From positions 248,001-312,000 of the forward strand of contig NW_022985549.1 of the NCBI RefSeq assembly GCF_010093815.1: a stretch of 64,000 bases of DNA, read 5' to 3'. Of the stretch, positions 31,978 to 43,955 are shown piece by piece. The stretch is from Pseudovirgaria hyperparasitica (taxonomy: Eukaryota; Ascomycota; Dothideomycetes; Acrospermales; Acrospermaceae). Both the position numbers and the translations under genes were made by a program. Each line of letters starts with the position of its first letter. Position 1 is the first letter of the stretch. Under the pieces are notes generated by a model. It searched no databases. It saw nothing but the letters and a program-made list of their open reading frames with translations, and had not been told where the DNA came from.

Positions 31978-33770
31978 TGTGAACGATGAAATGTATTTGT
32001 GTGGTTCATCTCTGCTTTGAAGGTGGATGTTGTTGGCGATATATAGCCCGTGTTTGAAGGAGGACGCATCTGGTTATGACATCATGTGTGAATACGATGC
32101 TCTTTCAGTGTACCCGTGGGATGGCCACGACATCGCATTCTTAGTTTGACGGGAGATGTCTCATCGCGAACGGGTAGATGGCCACGATCGCAGGTCAAAA
32201 GAGTCCGCATCTCGTGCTGGACTGAGGGTTGTGGGCGATGGAAATGGGCTCGATCTGAGCATTACGCCGAGAAACGGGAGATCGAGGCCGTACGAAGCTT
32301 GTCGTTTGTCCATACCTAGAAAGGCGAAAGTGTTTAGTGTCAAACACGGTTTCAATTGGCCAGCATCGTTGTGATCCGCAGTTCGCCCTCACGTCCGGCG
32401 AAAAATAACCGAAGGGAAATCCCATGGCCGTATCCGACAAGGAATGCGGCGCTCTTGGCCGATTTTTTACCGCTGGCATAACGAAGACACCCCAGAATCG
32501 TATGAACCTCGAAAATATGTCAAGACTAGCCTAGTTTTGAATAGATAGGAGTAAAGTTCGAAGTCTCATTTACCTACATCCACTTTTCTAGATACCATTT
32601 ATATATGATCTAGTCGAAATTTTACTTATGATTATTCTAGCCCTCCAAGTTTCTTAAACGATGGGAAGAAAGCCGGCCAAGGGGCGGCACAAGTTAAAGC
32701 CACGGTCACCTTGGCACTACCCATGACCCTGGGGGCCTGGACCCTCCCATATCTATTATTACTTCGATTTTTTCTAGGGCCATCTAAAATCATCACAAGA
32801 CGCTAAAGCCTTTACGGAAAGGTTGCCTATATAGCCCCTTTATCGTCTTATGAGTCTCAAGAGGCTTAGATATATTAGATATAGTCAGATCTCTGTTTCG
32901 GCGAGTCACTCCCTGTTGATGTTTGAGCACAAATATACTACTGCTGGGCTATCCTGGATAGTAGAGAGCATCTACAAGCAACTCACACTTCATCACATAG
33001 CACTATCGGCTATACTGCCGCTCTCATTCATTTTTTTCGCCAATACCCGCGGAGTAGCATGCTGTACGTTCTGGCTTTCGGCTCCTGCAGTGGCGAAATT
33101 TCTAAGATCAGCAGCCAATGACTGGGAATTCTCGGGACGAATTCTCATTTCCGTACATCGGATACACGAAATATCGTTCGACAATGGGATGAAGAAAAGA
33201 TAGAGGAGCTGTTGATGAAAGAGCATTAAAAAGGTCTGGGGTCGGATGCCAATAGAACCTCGCCAGGTCGCCCATCCATGCAAGAAAAGCGCTAGTGCTT
33301 GAGATGGTTAGCGTCGCGAACATAGATTGTTGCTTCGAAGAAAGCTTCATCACACCTGCAATCGCCTTATGCTATGCCGCCAGCCCGTCTGATATGCTCG
33401 CGGAGAAATAATAGGAGGCTAAAATAAAGATTCTTTGATTTGGTGGTGCGATGGCTATCTGTATAATTTCGACACAGCGCTAGCAAAGCACATCACAGAG
33501 CCGGTCCATACGGCACAGGTCTAACACCCTTGTCGCTATACAACAACTAACATACACTGCCTACTAAGTTTATCCTATATATATTTGCACTTCTGCTTGA
33601 CTCTTTATGTCGTACATGCCACTCAAACATCTCCGTCGCCAGCGTGGGGACATATCCCACAGTCCTTGACTCCGCACTGCCAACCAATTACCCGCCGAAC
33701 GATGCCAGTCTAATTTTGAAACCCATAAATTCAGAGCCAGACTAATAATAGAAGAGGTGATCCATGAAAT
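31978..33770. other. Long intergenic region, partly AT-rich
   Basis: 1.8 kb without a supported gene. Positions 32500-32660 are AT-rich with many TATATA-like steps, followed by a G/C-rich patch (32670-32750) containing the inverted heptamers GCCAAGG and CCTTGGC. A minus-strand frame at 33108-33353 has protein-like composition but no start context, exon partners or family match. The region looks like decayed, possibly RIP-affected, repeat DNA. Confidence 0.45.
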
Positions 33771-35633
33771 ATGGCGGGTTTATGGAGTCAACATCATGGT
33801 GAAGACGCATCAACGGGAGACTTATCCCTAGTAGAGTCGCGGCCATACACTCCGAAATCTAAAAATGAGGAAGAGAGCGACCAATCTTCCAATGCGTCGT
33901 CTCAGATCCTAGTTCCACCGCCAGAGCGCCCAACTCAGCCACATCCACTGTCAAGATCACTCTCGGTAGGGTCAAGAGTTGTAGCAGCTGTGGCCGTTCC
34001 ACACAATGAGCGTAGGGGGTTGCTTGCATTTCTGACACTTGTCCCAGAGGTCACGAAGCCTACTGACTATACCTCTACTACGAAATGGTCTCTAACGGCA
34101 CTTGGTATGCACCCGTTTACACACATGAGTGTCCTGGGCCTAATCCAGACCTTGTAGTTTCAATAGCGGCTGCTGCTGCTCCAGCTGGTTCCGCCATTAT
34201 CATGCCAGCCCTTGCTGACATTGCAGAAGACTTTGATTCCAACCCGACAGTGACGAATCTCAGCTTGGCACTCTACGTGCTTTCAATGTCCATATTTCCT
34301 CTATGGTGGTCGTCGTTCAGTGAGACACTGGGTCGACGAACAGTATATGTCGCCTCATTCAGCCTCTTCCTTGTCTGGAATGTCCTCTCTGCCGTTTCTG
34401 TGAATGTTATTATGTTCATAGTTATGCGTACTCTCAGTGGCGGTGCTGCCTCGAGCGTACAGGCTGTTGGAGCTGGGACGATTGCAGACATATGGGAGCC
34501 GAAAGACCGTGGGAAAGCCATGGGACTTTTCTATCTGGGACCACTATGCGGACCTCTCCTCGCCCCTATGATTGGAGGTGCTCTAGCTGATGCTCTAGGC
34601 TGGAGAAGCACACAATGGTTTCTGGTGGGATTCGGTGGGATCACCTTGATGGGCATCCTGCTTCTTCTGCCGGAGACTTTACTAAAACGTCAGCAAACTG
34701 TCGTAAGGACTACGAAAGTAACAGACCATGTATCGGAAACTGGAGACGTAGAGCCCAGACAAGACATCGATCCGGAAGCAGTCTTAGGGCCGAAACCTCT
34801 TAGACGCGCGTCCACGATGCAGAGCATCCAGCTCAAAACAAGCAAGTGGATTCGAGTACTACGACGATGTTTGGTTGATCCACTTTCAATTCTCCTTCTG
34901 CTCCGCTTCCCTGCTGTTCTTGTCACCGTATACTATGCTTCTATCGCTTTCGGCTCCTTATATGTACTAAACGTCTCCATACAGGAGACCTTCCGAATCC
35001 CACCATACGGATTTTCGGATTCTATCATCGGATTGCTGTACATTCCAAACAGCCTTGGCTACTTGATTGCCTCTCTCGTTGGCGGTCGGTGGGTTGACTA
35101 TATTATGAAGAGGGAAGCGAGTAAAGCTGGGCGATACGACGAAAAAGGAAGGCCGATCTTCCAACCTGAAGACCGCATGCGAGAGAACGCATGGCTGGGA
35201 GCGGTCTTGTTCCCCAGCGCGCTCCTCTGGTACGGGTGGGCTGCACACAATGGCGCGACTTGGATCATCCCGGTAAGCTCAAACACCCCTTTACCTCACT
35301 CCTTCGTGCTGACCAGGAATGCAACAGATGATTGCAAATTTTTTCTTTGGTATAGGCAGCATGTTAATCTTTCAACTCGCAACCACGATGCTTACAGAGT
35401 TTCTTCCACGCCAGGCGTCGACTGGTATTGCAGTGAATAACTTTGCGCGAAACATATTCGGCTTCGCTGGCTCTGTAGCTGCTGAACCTGCAATTTTAGC
35501 TATTGGGAATGGCTGGCTCTTCACTATTCTCGCCATTGTTGGTATCATCAGTGGTCCGATGTGTGTATGGAGCATGAAGAAGTATGGCACGAAATGGCGT
35601 GATTCGATGAATACTGCCATGAATGCAACATGA
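33771..35633 (+). CDS. MFS transporter, DHA1 (drug:H+ antiporter-1) type
   Basis: Three exons, 33771-34104, 34158-35272 and 35328-35633, encode 584 residues. The cytosolic N terminus of about 95 residues, Ser/Pro-rich with RSLSVGSR, precedes the fungal DHA1 entry KWSLTALVSIAAAAAPAGSA. Family motifs are FSETLGRRTVYVAS, GGAASSVQAVGAGTIAD, DRGKAMGLFYLGPLCGPLLAPMIGG split by a large central loop (about residues 270-340), and NNFARNIFGFAGS. Twelve membrane segments are expected. Such proteins export toxic or secondary metabolites. Its place next to the FAD monooxygenase makes it a candidate efflux pump for the middle gene run, though a 1.8-kb gap separates them. Confidence 0.9.
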
Positions 35634-35864
35634 GGTGTCGAAAACAGCACTTTAAAAAGCTAAACGTCATGTGGACTACAATACTGTGTTCATTTCTACT
35701 ACTTTTGCTTTCACCGATACTTGTCCACCTTTTAGGCAGCAGTGGCCTGGAACTTTTCACGTAGTGACTCGATTCATCAATACTTAAGGGTTTCTTTCCT
35801 TTCTTTTAGCTAGTCAACATCACCCGCATTATCTTTCCTGACTTCGCATCTGCCCACTTCGTCC

Positions 35865-38605
35865 ATGTCTCAATATCCCTCACGTCCTGATACCGACCAA
35901 GATCGCTTCTATCAGCCTACTTTCAAGGTGACCATGAGCTCTCGATTACCACCACCACCCTGCCCTATCGCCAGGGCCTACACTACGTGTCCACCTCGCG
36001 GTGCCCTTCAATTTGCCAAACCTGCGCATAATAACAGTCCAGTCTGCAAGGAATATCGATACGAGGATAGAGAGATGGTTTTCTCAGACGAGTCATCATC
36101 TAGCAGACAGAATGTCGACTCTAGCACGGAGCGAAAGCAACGTGAAAGAGATAGATCTACTTCCGTGTTGAGTCCGTACAGAACGCCATCTGATCAAGCC
36201 AACAAGCAACGTACCTCTCCAGGTCATAATACAGGTGAGAGGTCTTCATTATCTATTCACTTTTTCAGCGGACTAACTTGAGCCCTGTTGCAGAAGCAGG
36301 TATTCCCTTGAATGACCATGATCATCGTCGAAATCCTGTCCCACGACACTCAGCGCTTAATGACCCCTGTACGGCTCAAGCACAGCGATATAAAGCATCG
36401 ATTGAACATGAGAGACCAGACGAAATCACAACTGCTACAGTTACTGGTGGCCCAAGAGATACAGACTTTCACCACACTGGTGGAATATTAGGACAGCATG
36501 ATACGGAGAGGAAGAGACCATCTTCATCAAAGGCTACCGTTAGCATCCGTAGTGCTCAACCTCCTGGCACACTCCACAGAACCAGGGGTACACCGGTGCC
36601 GGGTGTTATCGTATCGGACCTGGAGGTCCCACATGACATCCCGGTAATCAGTAGAGAGGGTAAACATATCATGCGATACGTCATGTCGATGGAGGAGGAG
36701 ATGCGGCTTGCTTTCGAAGATGTTGCCATGCATCTCACACCTGACGGAGGTGACGAAGTCTACTGGTCAGCGCTCGTGGAAAAAGGCGCTGAAATCGTAA
36801 GCACCGCGGTGCAAACATACCTTGGTCTGCTCGATACATGCAAACTCCAGAATCTGCCTGACGGGCGCGTTGATTACGGCAATCGATCGAGGAATGAGGG
36901 TAGTGTTCCAAAGCCTTATCTCGACTCTTCAGGTGCAACTCGCCGCGATGAGAAGATCGATCATCAAGCCGTACTGACACCTAACATGCCCCTGAAAAAG
37001 GCTATGAAGAGTCCAGTCAGGATTGAAGCTTTGAGCAAGGCCAGGCTTGAGACGGAGCCGCCTGAGAAGATGAGGGCATCTACACAGAGCAGCACAATGC
37101 ATCATCAGAATGCCGTTAACGACAAAGAGGCCAAAGAAAAATTCTTGAAATACGGCAAAGAGCTTCAGCACAACTCTCCTTACAGCGAGTTGATGCTTTC
37201 CAGGTGGGCTCCGAAGCATATCCCAGTGCCCGAATCGCAGCAAAAACTCCATCCCCAGCATTCTCGCAATGCACCAGTCACAGCCACCCGATATCGCAAG
37301 CTGGAACTTCGAAAGCAGCGCGCAACAAATGCAACCCTCGCTCCCCATGATAAGATCCACAGTCACAACTATCTCAAGGGCAAGGACGAGGAGATAAAGG
37401 CGGCACTGCACCACCGTAACAAACTTATCGATCATGCACGCATACGAGCATACCACTCGCGCGTCCTTCGCGATAAGGTCCCGGAGAACGCGTCGAGAAT
37501 GAAGATTTACTCTTTGACTCACCTGAAGAAAACGTACCAGGAGGGTGTGGTCAAGAGCATGGAAGCTATTGATCGAGCGATCACGGGCGGCGCCAGTACC
37601 AATCAAATCTGCGGACTTGTGAAGAATCGGGATCAAGCAACTGCTCTGCTTGATTTTGCCAAAGACCTTCTGGCTAAGGAACAAGCTGTTCTCGCTGGTT
37701 ATACAGCGGTCAAAGGTGCGTCTGATGGGAGGGTTGAGAATGAAGCCTCGTATGATAATGAGAGATCGGGTGCTTCTTCATCTTTGACGGAACATTCCGA
37801 TCGCTGTGAGCAACAGAACGATGGTGAGAGTGATGAGAAAGGTGATGAAGACAGTGACGAGAACAGTGACGGGGACAGTGAAACTGAAGGTCCCGAGGGA
37901 AACGACGAAGATAGCGAGGACGACAGCGAAGACAATAAAAATGCTAACATAGAAGCAAACAACGCGAAGGTCCACCACGCTCTCGAAAATACTACCAAGC
38001 TCTTCGCAGAGCCCAATGCCACAACAAGCCCAACAATGAAGCAGCACACCGCCAGAAACACTGCGCCTCCATACCAGACCTCCAAGACATCCATCCACCA
38101 GAATCAAATTCTCAAGGCCCCTACCATCTCCCCTGGCCAATACCTACTCCCTTCAGCCCGGGCAACCTCCTTACATGCTAGCGCCACCTCCGGCCCTGTA
38201 TCGAAATCCGAGCAGGCGTACAAGTCCAATAGCAACTTCGACCAAGGATGTAAGTCCGTGAATGCCACATGTTCGGTCGCACCTTGCGACCCGAGTCGGA
38301 GCAAGCGCGCAATTCCCAAGTCACGATTGGTCACCAGAGATGTGCCTGTCCCGGCGTCGGCTAGTGGTGCTGCACTCCCGGAGTTCAGGTTTCCGGCGCT
38401 TGAGAAGGGCGTTAACACGTCGCCGTCGCTTTCGGCTGAAGCCAACGGCTCTGCAACAGGGGGGATTGTTGATGGAACTGATGTTCTGTATGAGCATAGA
38501 AACTTCGGTGTCATCGGTTCTGGTGTTGTCAGCATTGATGATGCATGGTTGGACAGTGATGTATCTGAAAACAACGAGTGGGAGATCATTGACGGAAGTG
38601 AATGA
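35865..38605 (+). CDS. Hypothetical long charged protein with acidic tract
   Basis: Two exons, 35865-36234 and 36294-38605, with an ordinary 59-bp intron (CTAAC branch), encode 893 residues. No domain is recognised. The N terminus is Pro/Ser-rich. Residues about 260-490 are Lys/Arg-rich and helix-prone (KEAKEKFLKYGKELQ, LKKTYQEGVVKSMEAIDRA). A Ser/Asp/Glu tract of about 45 residues begins near 632. The C terminus ends in an acidic patch around WEIIDGSE. Composition suggests a nuclear or scaffold protein, but that is only compositional inference. It may be lineage-specific. There is no obvious link with the flanking transporter or membrane-protein genes. Confidence 0.7.
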
Positions 38606-39055
38606 GAGATTTATTTGTTGAGGATTGAGGGCATAAGAGGATACATTCATGATGAAGGGAAAGTGAAGGACAGGGAGAGACGAGGAAGTAGATTAGGTGG
38701 ATCGGAAGAGCACGATCACACTTCGTCTTCGTGACTCCATACACACTGGGCAAGTATTGTAGGCTATGATGCTAGGATGCAATTAAATATGCGATTCACC
38801 CTTCTCTTCAATCTTTCACTGTTACTAACAGCATACGTGATCATCCAATACAAACTTTACAGCAACATTTGCTCGCCTATACGATACTCCACACTCAGAC
38901 TATGAGTCTATGATCTCGACTCAACATCTCTATCTTTACATCATACCGAAAATTTGATCTCAAATACTGTTCGAAAACTCCGGTCGCTAATTGTAGCGCC
39001 GCTTCTATCTTTGTACCAGCATAGCCCCTGGTTAGCATAGCGCTGCTGGCCTTAT

Positions 39056-39084
39056 ACACTAGCTCGTCACTTGCAAGCTAGTGT
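39056..39084. repeat. Perfect 9-bp inverted repeat
   Basis: ACACTAGCT at 39056-39064 and its exact complement AGCTAGTGT at 39076-39084 flank an 11-nt loop. Confidence 0.8.
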
Positions 39085-39139
39085 GTTGGGCGCCTTGTTC
39101 CGCAGGTTTATTTCCGTGCACGTAAGCAAGCCGTTAAAC

Positions 39140-39167
39140 ATAAGTCTAACCTCAGATTAGGACTTAT
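39140..39167. repeat. Imperfect hairpin, 7-bp perfect outer stem
   Basis: ATAAGTC (39140-39146) pairs with GACTTAT (39161-39167). The stem extends inward with a single-nt bulge. Confidence 0.65.
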
Positions 39168-39672
39168 AGAAGTGTAAGGCTAATGCATTGAATAGGCATA
39201 ACGAAAGAATAAAGTCTCCTCTACCTACTGAACTAATCCTAGAATTATCTATCCCATTTTGGACGAGTCGTGTATTTATTATCGCTATCACCCTCAAAGC
39301 TCCTAATGTTCGCGGAAAAAGACCGGTGGAGAACCATGGTATGGTGCAAGCACCGGCTTTGTTTAGTGCGAGAAATGGTCTATCTATTCAGACGTGAGGG
39401 AACCAATTACATGGGAGCAGTTTTTGGCACGAGCAGGTAGCCTGGAGGCCTGGGAGTAAGGGGTGGAGGCGAATTTAAGGGACGGTGGGCCTGGTGAGTG
39501 TTTACCTGCCTCGGTCTGCTTCCTCACCTACTCCTGTTAATACATCTCCTGTGTTTTGTTTTTTCGCGTGTCCGATCGCTGGCATTCATATGTACTACTT
39601 TGTATCATCTACTTCAGTCGTTCTGTTTCTTAATGGGTTGCTTTGTCGTGCGACAATTGTACAGTCATAAAC

Positions 39673-40708
39673 ATGATATCACTCGCTCTGAGTGTGATAC
39701 TTTTTTCCGCACCTCTCGCATGGGCTCAAGATGCGTTCTCTAAGCCCGATACTAATACGAGAGATTTCGACGCGACTTTGTCCGTAGACCAGGGCACAAC
39801 AGCGGAGGTTGATTGGATATTGACAAGTCAGTTTCATGGCAAAAGGAGGTCCCAGTCACGACTAATACTCTCTCTACGCAGCCGAAAATGCAAACACCGA
39901 ATACTACACAACCGATCCGGACAACAGCGCAGACCTCTTTAACGACAAGGGTGAGATTTCTGTCTGGTTGACAAGTTTCAAAGATCAGGACAACGACAAT
40001 GGATACTGGAAGTGTCTCGCTCCACACCTCAACACCGCCAGCGGCGGCACTTTACAGTGGAACGTCTATCTGTCAAACGATGACATAGATAATCACAACG
40101 GCCAGTTCGTGTACCGTCTCAAGCCACCCGTCGCAGATGTCAATGTCAGATTCAACAATTCTCTCATCGAGGCTCCCTCAAGGGGCTTCTATATCCTGAA
40201 GCAGGTCGCTGCCGCCTCATCATCCGCAGGCATACCTGGAGCAACTCAAAGCCCAACTGCACAGTCGTCAAGCGCAACATCTCCAACACCTAGTGCACAC
40301 ACTGGCTCCACATTACAAGGCTCGCAATCCAGTAGTATCAGTACTGGTGCTATTGCTGGCGCAGCCGTAGGCTGTGTCGCAGCTGTCGGTGCTCTTGCCG
40401 CCGGTGTGTTCTTCTACCTCCGAAGACGTTGCTCCGCTAAGAAGAGAGCTGCCCTAGCTAACAATATGTCTGGTGGGTATATGAACGGGGAGCATGGTGC
40501 GCCGCCGGTGTACACGGGTGGTGTAGCTGGTATGAGTGAGCATGGAGGCTATGCAACTGCGAGTGCGGACCAAGCGTATTACCCAATGAAGAATCAGGGT
40601 ACATACGAATACACCGGCCCAGCTGAAATGAGCGGTGTTGAGCGGGGGCCGGTGGAGTTGGGTCACGATGGTCAGCAGAGGAAAGCTGCTGCGGCGGAAC
40701 TGGCGTAA
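39673..40708 (+). CDS. Secreted single-pass membrane protein, Ser/Thr-stalk sensor-like
   Basis: Two exons, 39673-39826 and 39882-40708, give 326 residues. The signal peptide is MISLALSVILFSAPLAWA. The extracellular domain of about 150 residues contains GYWKCLAPHLNTASGG and a lectin-like or Ig-like beta-rich pattern (LQWNVYL, FVYRLK). A Ser/Thr/Ala-rich stalk follows, then one transmembrane helix (GAVGALAAG-like Gly/Ala-rich, about residues 220-245) with a stop-transfer RRR. The cytosolic tail has PPVYTGG and YPMKNQG. This architecture recurs in many filamentous-fungal surface proteins of unknown function and resembles wall sensors of the Wsc/Mid2 class, without a WSC domain. The function is unknown. 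Confidence 0.8.
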
Positions 40709-40938
40709 TAGACACACGCGCGAGGATGATGGATCGATAGAGCTCATGGATGTTCCATCGTTTGTGCATGGGTAACCGATTGTAATGATAACTGTGTGTT
40801 CTGATATTAGTATGAAGTTCCAAGTTGAAGGCGCGACGGAGAACCGAACCTGCGACGTCACCTTGCTATTTCACTTATTATCTGCGTGCAACGAGACGTA
40901 GCCCATATATAATAAATCCTTGGTACACATTTCAGGTC

Positions 40939-41535
40939 TCATACGATTCTGTCCAAACCAGTCCTCAGCTTGCTTCCACCCATCTCAGTGTCTGGGCTCG
41001 TCAGCTTCGTACAAGAATAAGTACAACTCTGTGTGTGATGTCGTCTGCTCCCGGGAGAGAATACTAGCCTACCTTCAGCATCATACCACTCACGGTCTCT
41101 CAAAGAACTCCAGTTCTTGATCCACCACATAATCAACGGTACGAAGAATAGAGAGATCAGGATTGTGATGGCGATGATAGTTGCCGGGTCGAAGCCTTGA
41201 CAGCAACTGGTCGGGAGGACAGGATCCGCGCGAGGCATCCCTAGTTTGCTACTCGCTGTTTCGAGATAGTTTGTGAGCGCCGTATTGCAAGGGGCGAGAT
41301 CCGTGAGGCTATATGAATTTGTGCGTCGCTTTTCCAATGGAGCTGTAGGCCTGCTGCCATTGATCTCAGTGGATGAGGTAGAGCGACATTTATGGATATC
41401 GATGAAGGTCCTGTAGAACGGTGAGTCGGAATTTTTAGAGCTTCCCGCAGCCAAAACGTAAGAAAAGGTTCTAAGAAACTTCTGGTGTCTGACAAAGGCC
41501 GGTGTTGATGACGACGCAAGCGCGAACCGCCAAGC
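40939..41535 (-). CDS. Hypothetical single-pass membrane protein, ends uncertain
   Basis: The coding exon begins after a strong acceptor (CTAACTTAGACAG) at 41535 and stays open to 40939. An upstream exon with the start codon is expected but could not be fixed. The product has Ser/Thr and charged residues, a Cys-Cys pair (PTSCCQGFDPA), one clear membrane segment (IIAITILISLFFVPLIMWW) and WYDAEG near the C terminus. A GTAGGC donor after DAEG suggests a further intron, which would move the stop to 40985. No family was recognised. The 3' end faces the Ser/Thr-stalk membrane protein gene. Confidence 0.45.
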   Translation of the reverse strand, partial: AWRFALASSSTPAFVRHQKFLRTFSYVLAAGSSKNSDSPFYRTFIDIHKCRSTSSTEINGSRPTAPLEKRRTNSYSLTDLAPCNTALTNYLETASSKLGMPRADPVLPTSCCQGFDPATIIAITILISLFFVPLIMWWIKNWSSLRDREWYDAEGRLVFSPGSRRHHTQSCTYSCTKLTSPDTEMGGSKLRTGLDRIV

Positions 41536-42208
41536 CTGTCTAAGTTAGTTAACGGGAGCTAGGTTCTGTCGGCACAAGTCAAAACATCCATGTCTCTTGG
41601 CGGGGCAAGCCTTGCTCCAGACCCTTCAAATGACGTTATGTAGGTACTAGAAAGTGAATAGCTGAACATCGGCTTGCCGAAAGCCGGAGCCCAAACAACG
41701 TAGTATAAATCGGTACATGGGGTCATACATATATGATGTTACTCCCACATTAATAAGTAATTAGTTACCAGACGAAGAGTAACCTTATTGACCTTGCTAA
41801 GCAGTAAAGATTACTTATTTGAAATTGGTCATATTGGGGAATATAGATGTTCCCACTTTTGGTATCTACCTTCTGATTCTAGCCCCGGACTTAGACTTTA
41901 GGTATTGCAACGTTAATAAGTCGTTCAGTCTGATACACGTCATCCACTTTACGGGAGCACATTTACATCACCTCAGTGAGTCATGGATTGGGATTATGCC
42001 AAAGTTAAGACTTTTGATTGATGTTATATGATCTGGATGTGCACATACTGAAGTCTGGACCTCCTTGTTCGTAACTGACACACGAGTCAGGAGAATAGCC
42101 TTCAGCATATGTGCCAGTAATAGATTGCAGGCCAGACCTCTGCCGTGGAAGTCATGGCGTACCATTTATTGCATTGCCGGAGCTACAGTACTTCCTGCAT
42201 CGTGTGTA
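41536..42208. other. Intergenic region left of the P450
   Basis: This 670-bp stretch lies between the small membrane protein (-) and the P450 (-) and marks the probable left border of the SWN region. It is partly AT-rich (41700-41830). No gene is supported. Confidence 0.5.
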
Positions 42209-43955
42209 CTACTCTCTCACCTTGAATTGTACAAACGGCCCCTTTCGGTACCCTACCATCGCGTCACCGGCTTGATATTGAGTCTTATCCGTCCTTCCCC
42301 ATCCCAGCTCGTCCCTGCCCATCCCAGTCGTGTCACCTTGCGCCAACACCAGATCAAGCCTCCACAGTGTTCGTCCAAATATCAATCGCAGCTCCTCCCA
42401 AGCCAGCGTCTTCCCCGGGCAGCCCCTTGGGCCTAGTGAGAACGGGAAATTAGCAGTCTCAGCTCGAGCTACATCTGCTGCTGTGATATCTCCCCCTACG
42501 ATCCACCGTTCTGGCCTGAAAACGAATGGGTCTCTAAAATGGTCCGCAGAGTGATGTAGCACGTACGACGAACTACCAACAATTGTGCCAGCGGGGAAGA
42601 ATGCATCGCCGACTTTGAGGCCGCCGGGGAGGACTTCGCGTGAATGATCAGCATTTCCGGAAGAGCTCATGCGGAGTGCTTCGTTGATGCAAGCGTCTAG
42701 ATACTTGCAGCGACTCAAGGCCTGGCCGGCCTTGATATCGTCGAGTGATATGAAAGTCGAGCGAATCTCCTGGGTCAAAGTCCAGAGTACACGTGGATTG
42801 TGCGCAAGGTAGAAAAAGAGAGCAGCAGTTACGTGCGAGGTTGTGTCGGTCCCGCCGATCATGAACATGCCGGCTTCCTCTACTAGAGCTCCGTGCGACA
42901 TGATGACTTTTCCTTCGTCTCGGGCTTTGAAAATAAAGTGTAGTAGATCCTTTCGCCGCACGTCAATGCCTTTCTTTTCATTGAGCTCTTCCTCCTCAAG
43001 TCGAGTAAGAACCAATCGCTCGACTGTCTGAAAATACCTTTTGATAGAGGCCGGAGTAATCTCTCGCATCAGTGCGTCCAGTCCTCGTGGTTTGAGCCAG
43101 ATCCATAGCTTGACACATGGAGATTTTGCAATCTGTGGTTTGTGTTAGCAAAATGTGAAGGCTTCCTTAAATATACTTGTGTTTTACCATGTAATTGATC
43201 TTCATGAACTGCTGAATACTGCGAGATGTCTCTCGCATTTCGTTCTCACGATGCTCCTTGACGTTAAAGCTCTTGCCATAGCAAAGATCACAGATGATGT
43301 CGAAAACAAGAGCATCAGCTTCACCAACCATATCCCGTGGACTACTCCATGTCTTAGAAGATCCGCCAATCACTAGCAGATCGCCCCACCTGTCGATGTT
43401 TTCTATCACAACTGGCTCAGCGGCTTTGACATTTCGTTCAGATAGCGCACTCTGAACGAAACGTCGATAAGGCTGATACTCTTCCTTAGAAAGCTTGGTA
43501 AATGTGTTATAGATGCCCCATGTTTTCGCGTACGCCAAATAAGCCTCGGCTTTTTGGGTGTTTGCTTTAACGTCGTATATCCGGTGAAAACCTTCCACAG
43601 ACGATATGACGACGCTATTCGGGCCTATCCGGACTATTGGTCCTGTTGAAAGAGTCACTAAACTAGTACAATAAGTTGACAATTAGGAATGCACCATATT
43701 TCTCGTGCATTTGCCACAGCCATATGTGACGATTAAGTTTCACTGTGTGCCAATAGGATTCTATGTCGCTAAACTTGGCTGAAACAGGGCCCGGATATCT
43801 TGACAATGGGCCTAAGAGTGCTGTATATAACAGTTTCGTTACATACTTTGTCAGTGAGCATGGGACAGAATGAATGGTCGGCAACTTACGTAGATGTAAA
43901 GTAGTACTAGAGAGAGAAGAGGAAGAATACGAGAGAATTGATACACTTCTAACAT
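42209..43955 (-). CDS. Cytochrome P450 monooxygenase next to the SWN cluster
   Basis: Four exons, 43890-43955, 43695-43845, 43188-43642 and 42209-43132, encode 531 residues. The N terminus has a hydrophobic ER anchor (RILPLLSLVLLYIY) and the Pro hinge GPLSRYPGPVSAKFS. The I-helix oxygen motif appears as GGTDTTSHV, ExxR as EALR, and the heme-binding loop FSLGPRGCPGK carries Cys462. The smallest intron (44 bp, 43846-43889) was chosen because it alone keeps the frame between anchor and hinge. It is probably a tailoring hydroxylase of unknown substrate. P450s are not among the core SWN genes I know of, so it may be an accessory, a neighbour from another pathway, or unrelated. It is transcribed in the same direction as swnT, about 1.2 kb away. 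Confidence 0.88.

Larger units (their letters stand above)
38606..39672. other. Intergenic region with hairpin-forming repeats
   Basis: This 1.07-kb stretch contains two short inverted repeats listed separately and mixed AT/GC content like a decayed repeat. No open frame with protein character is present. Confidence 0.5.

Noticed and set aside
33108-33353. Minus-strand frame with protein-like sequence
   Set aside because: No good start, no exon partners and no family; it lies in decayed AT-rich DNA. It may be a gene relic but cannot be supported.
40827-40862. tRNA T-arm-like sequence on the minus strand (GGTTCGGTTCTCC)
   Set aside because: The stem around the TTCG loop does not pair and no anticodon or acceptor arms could be found.
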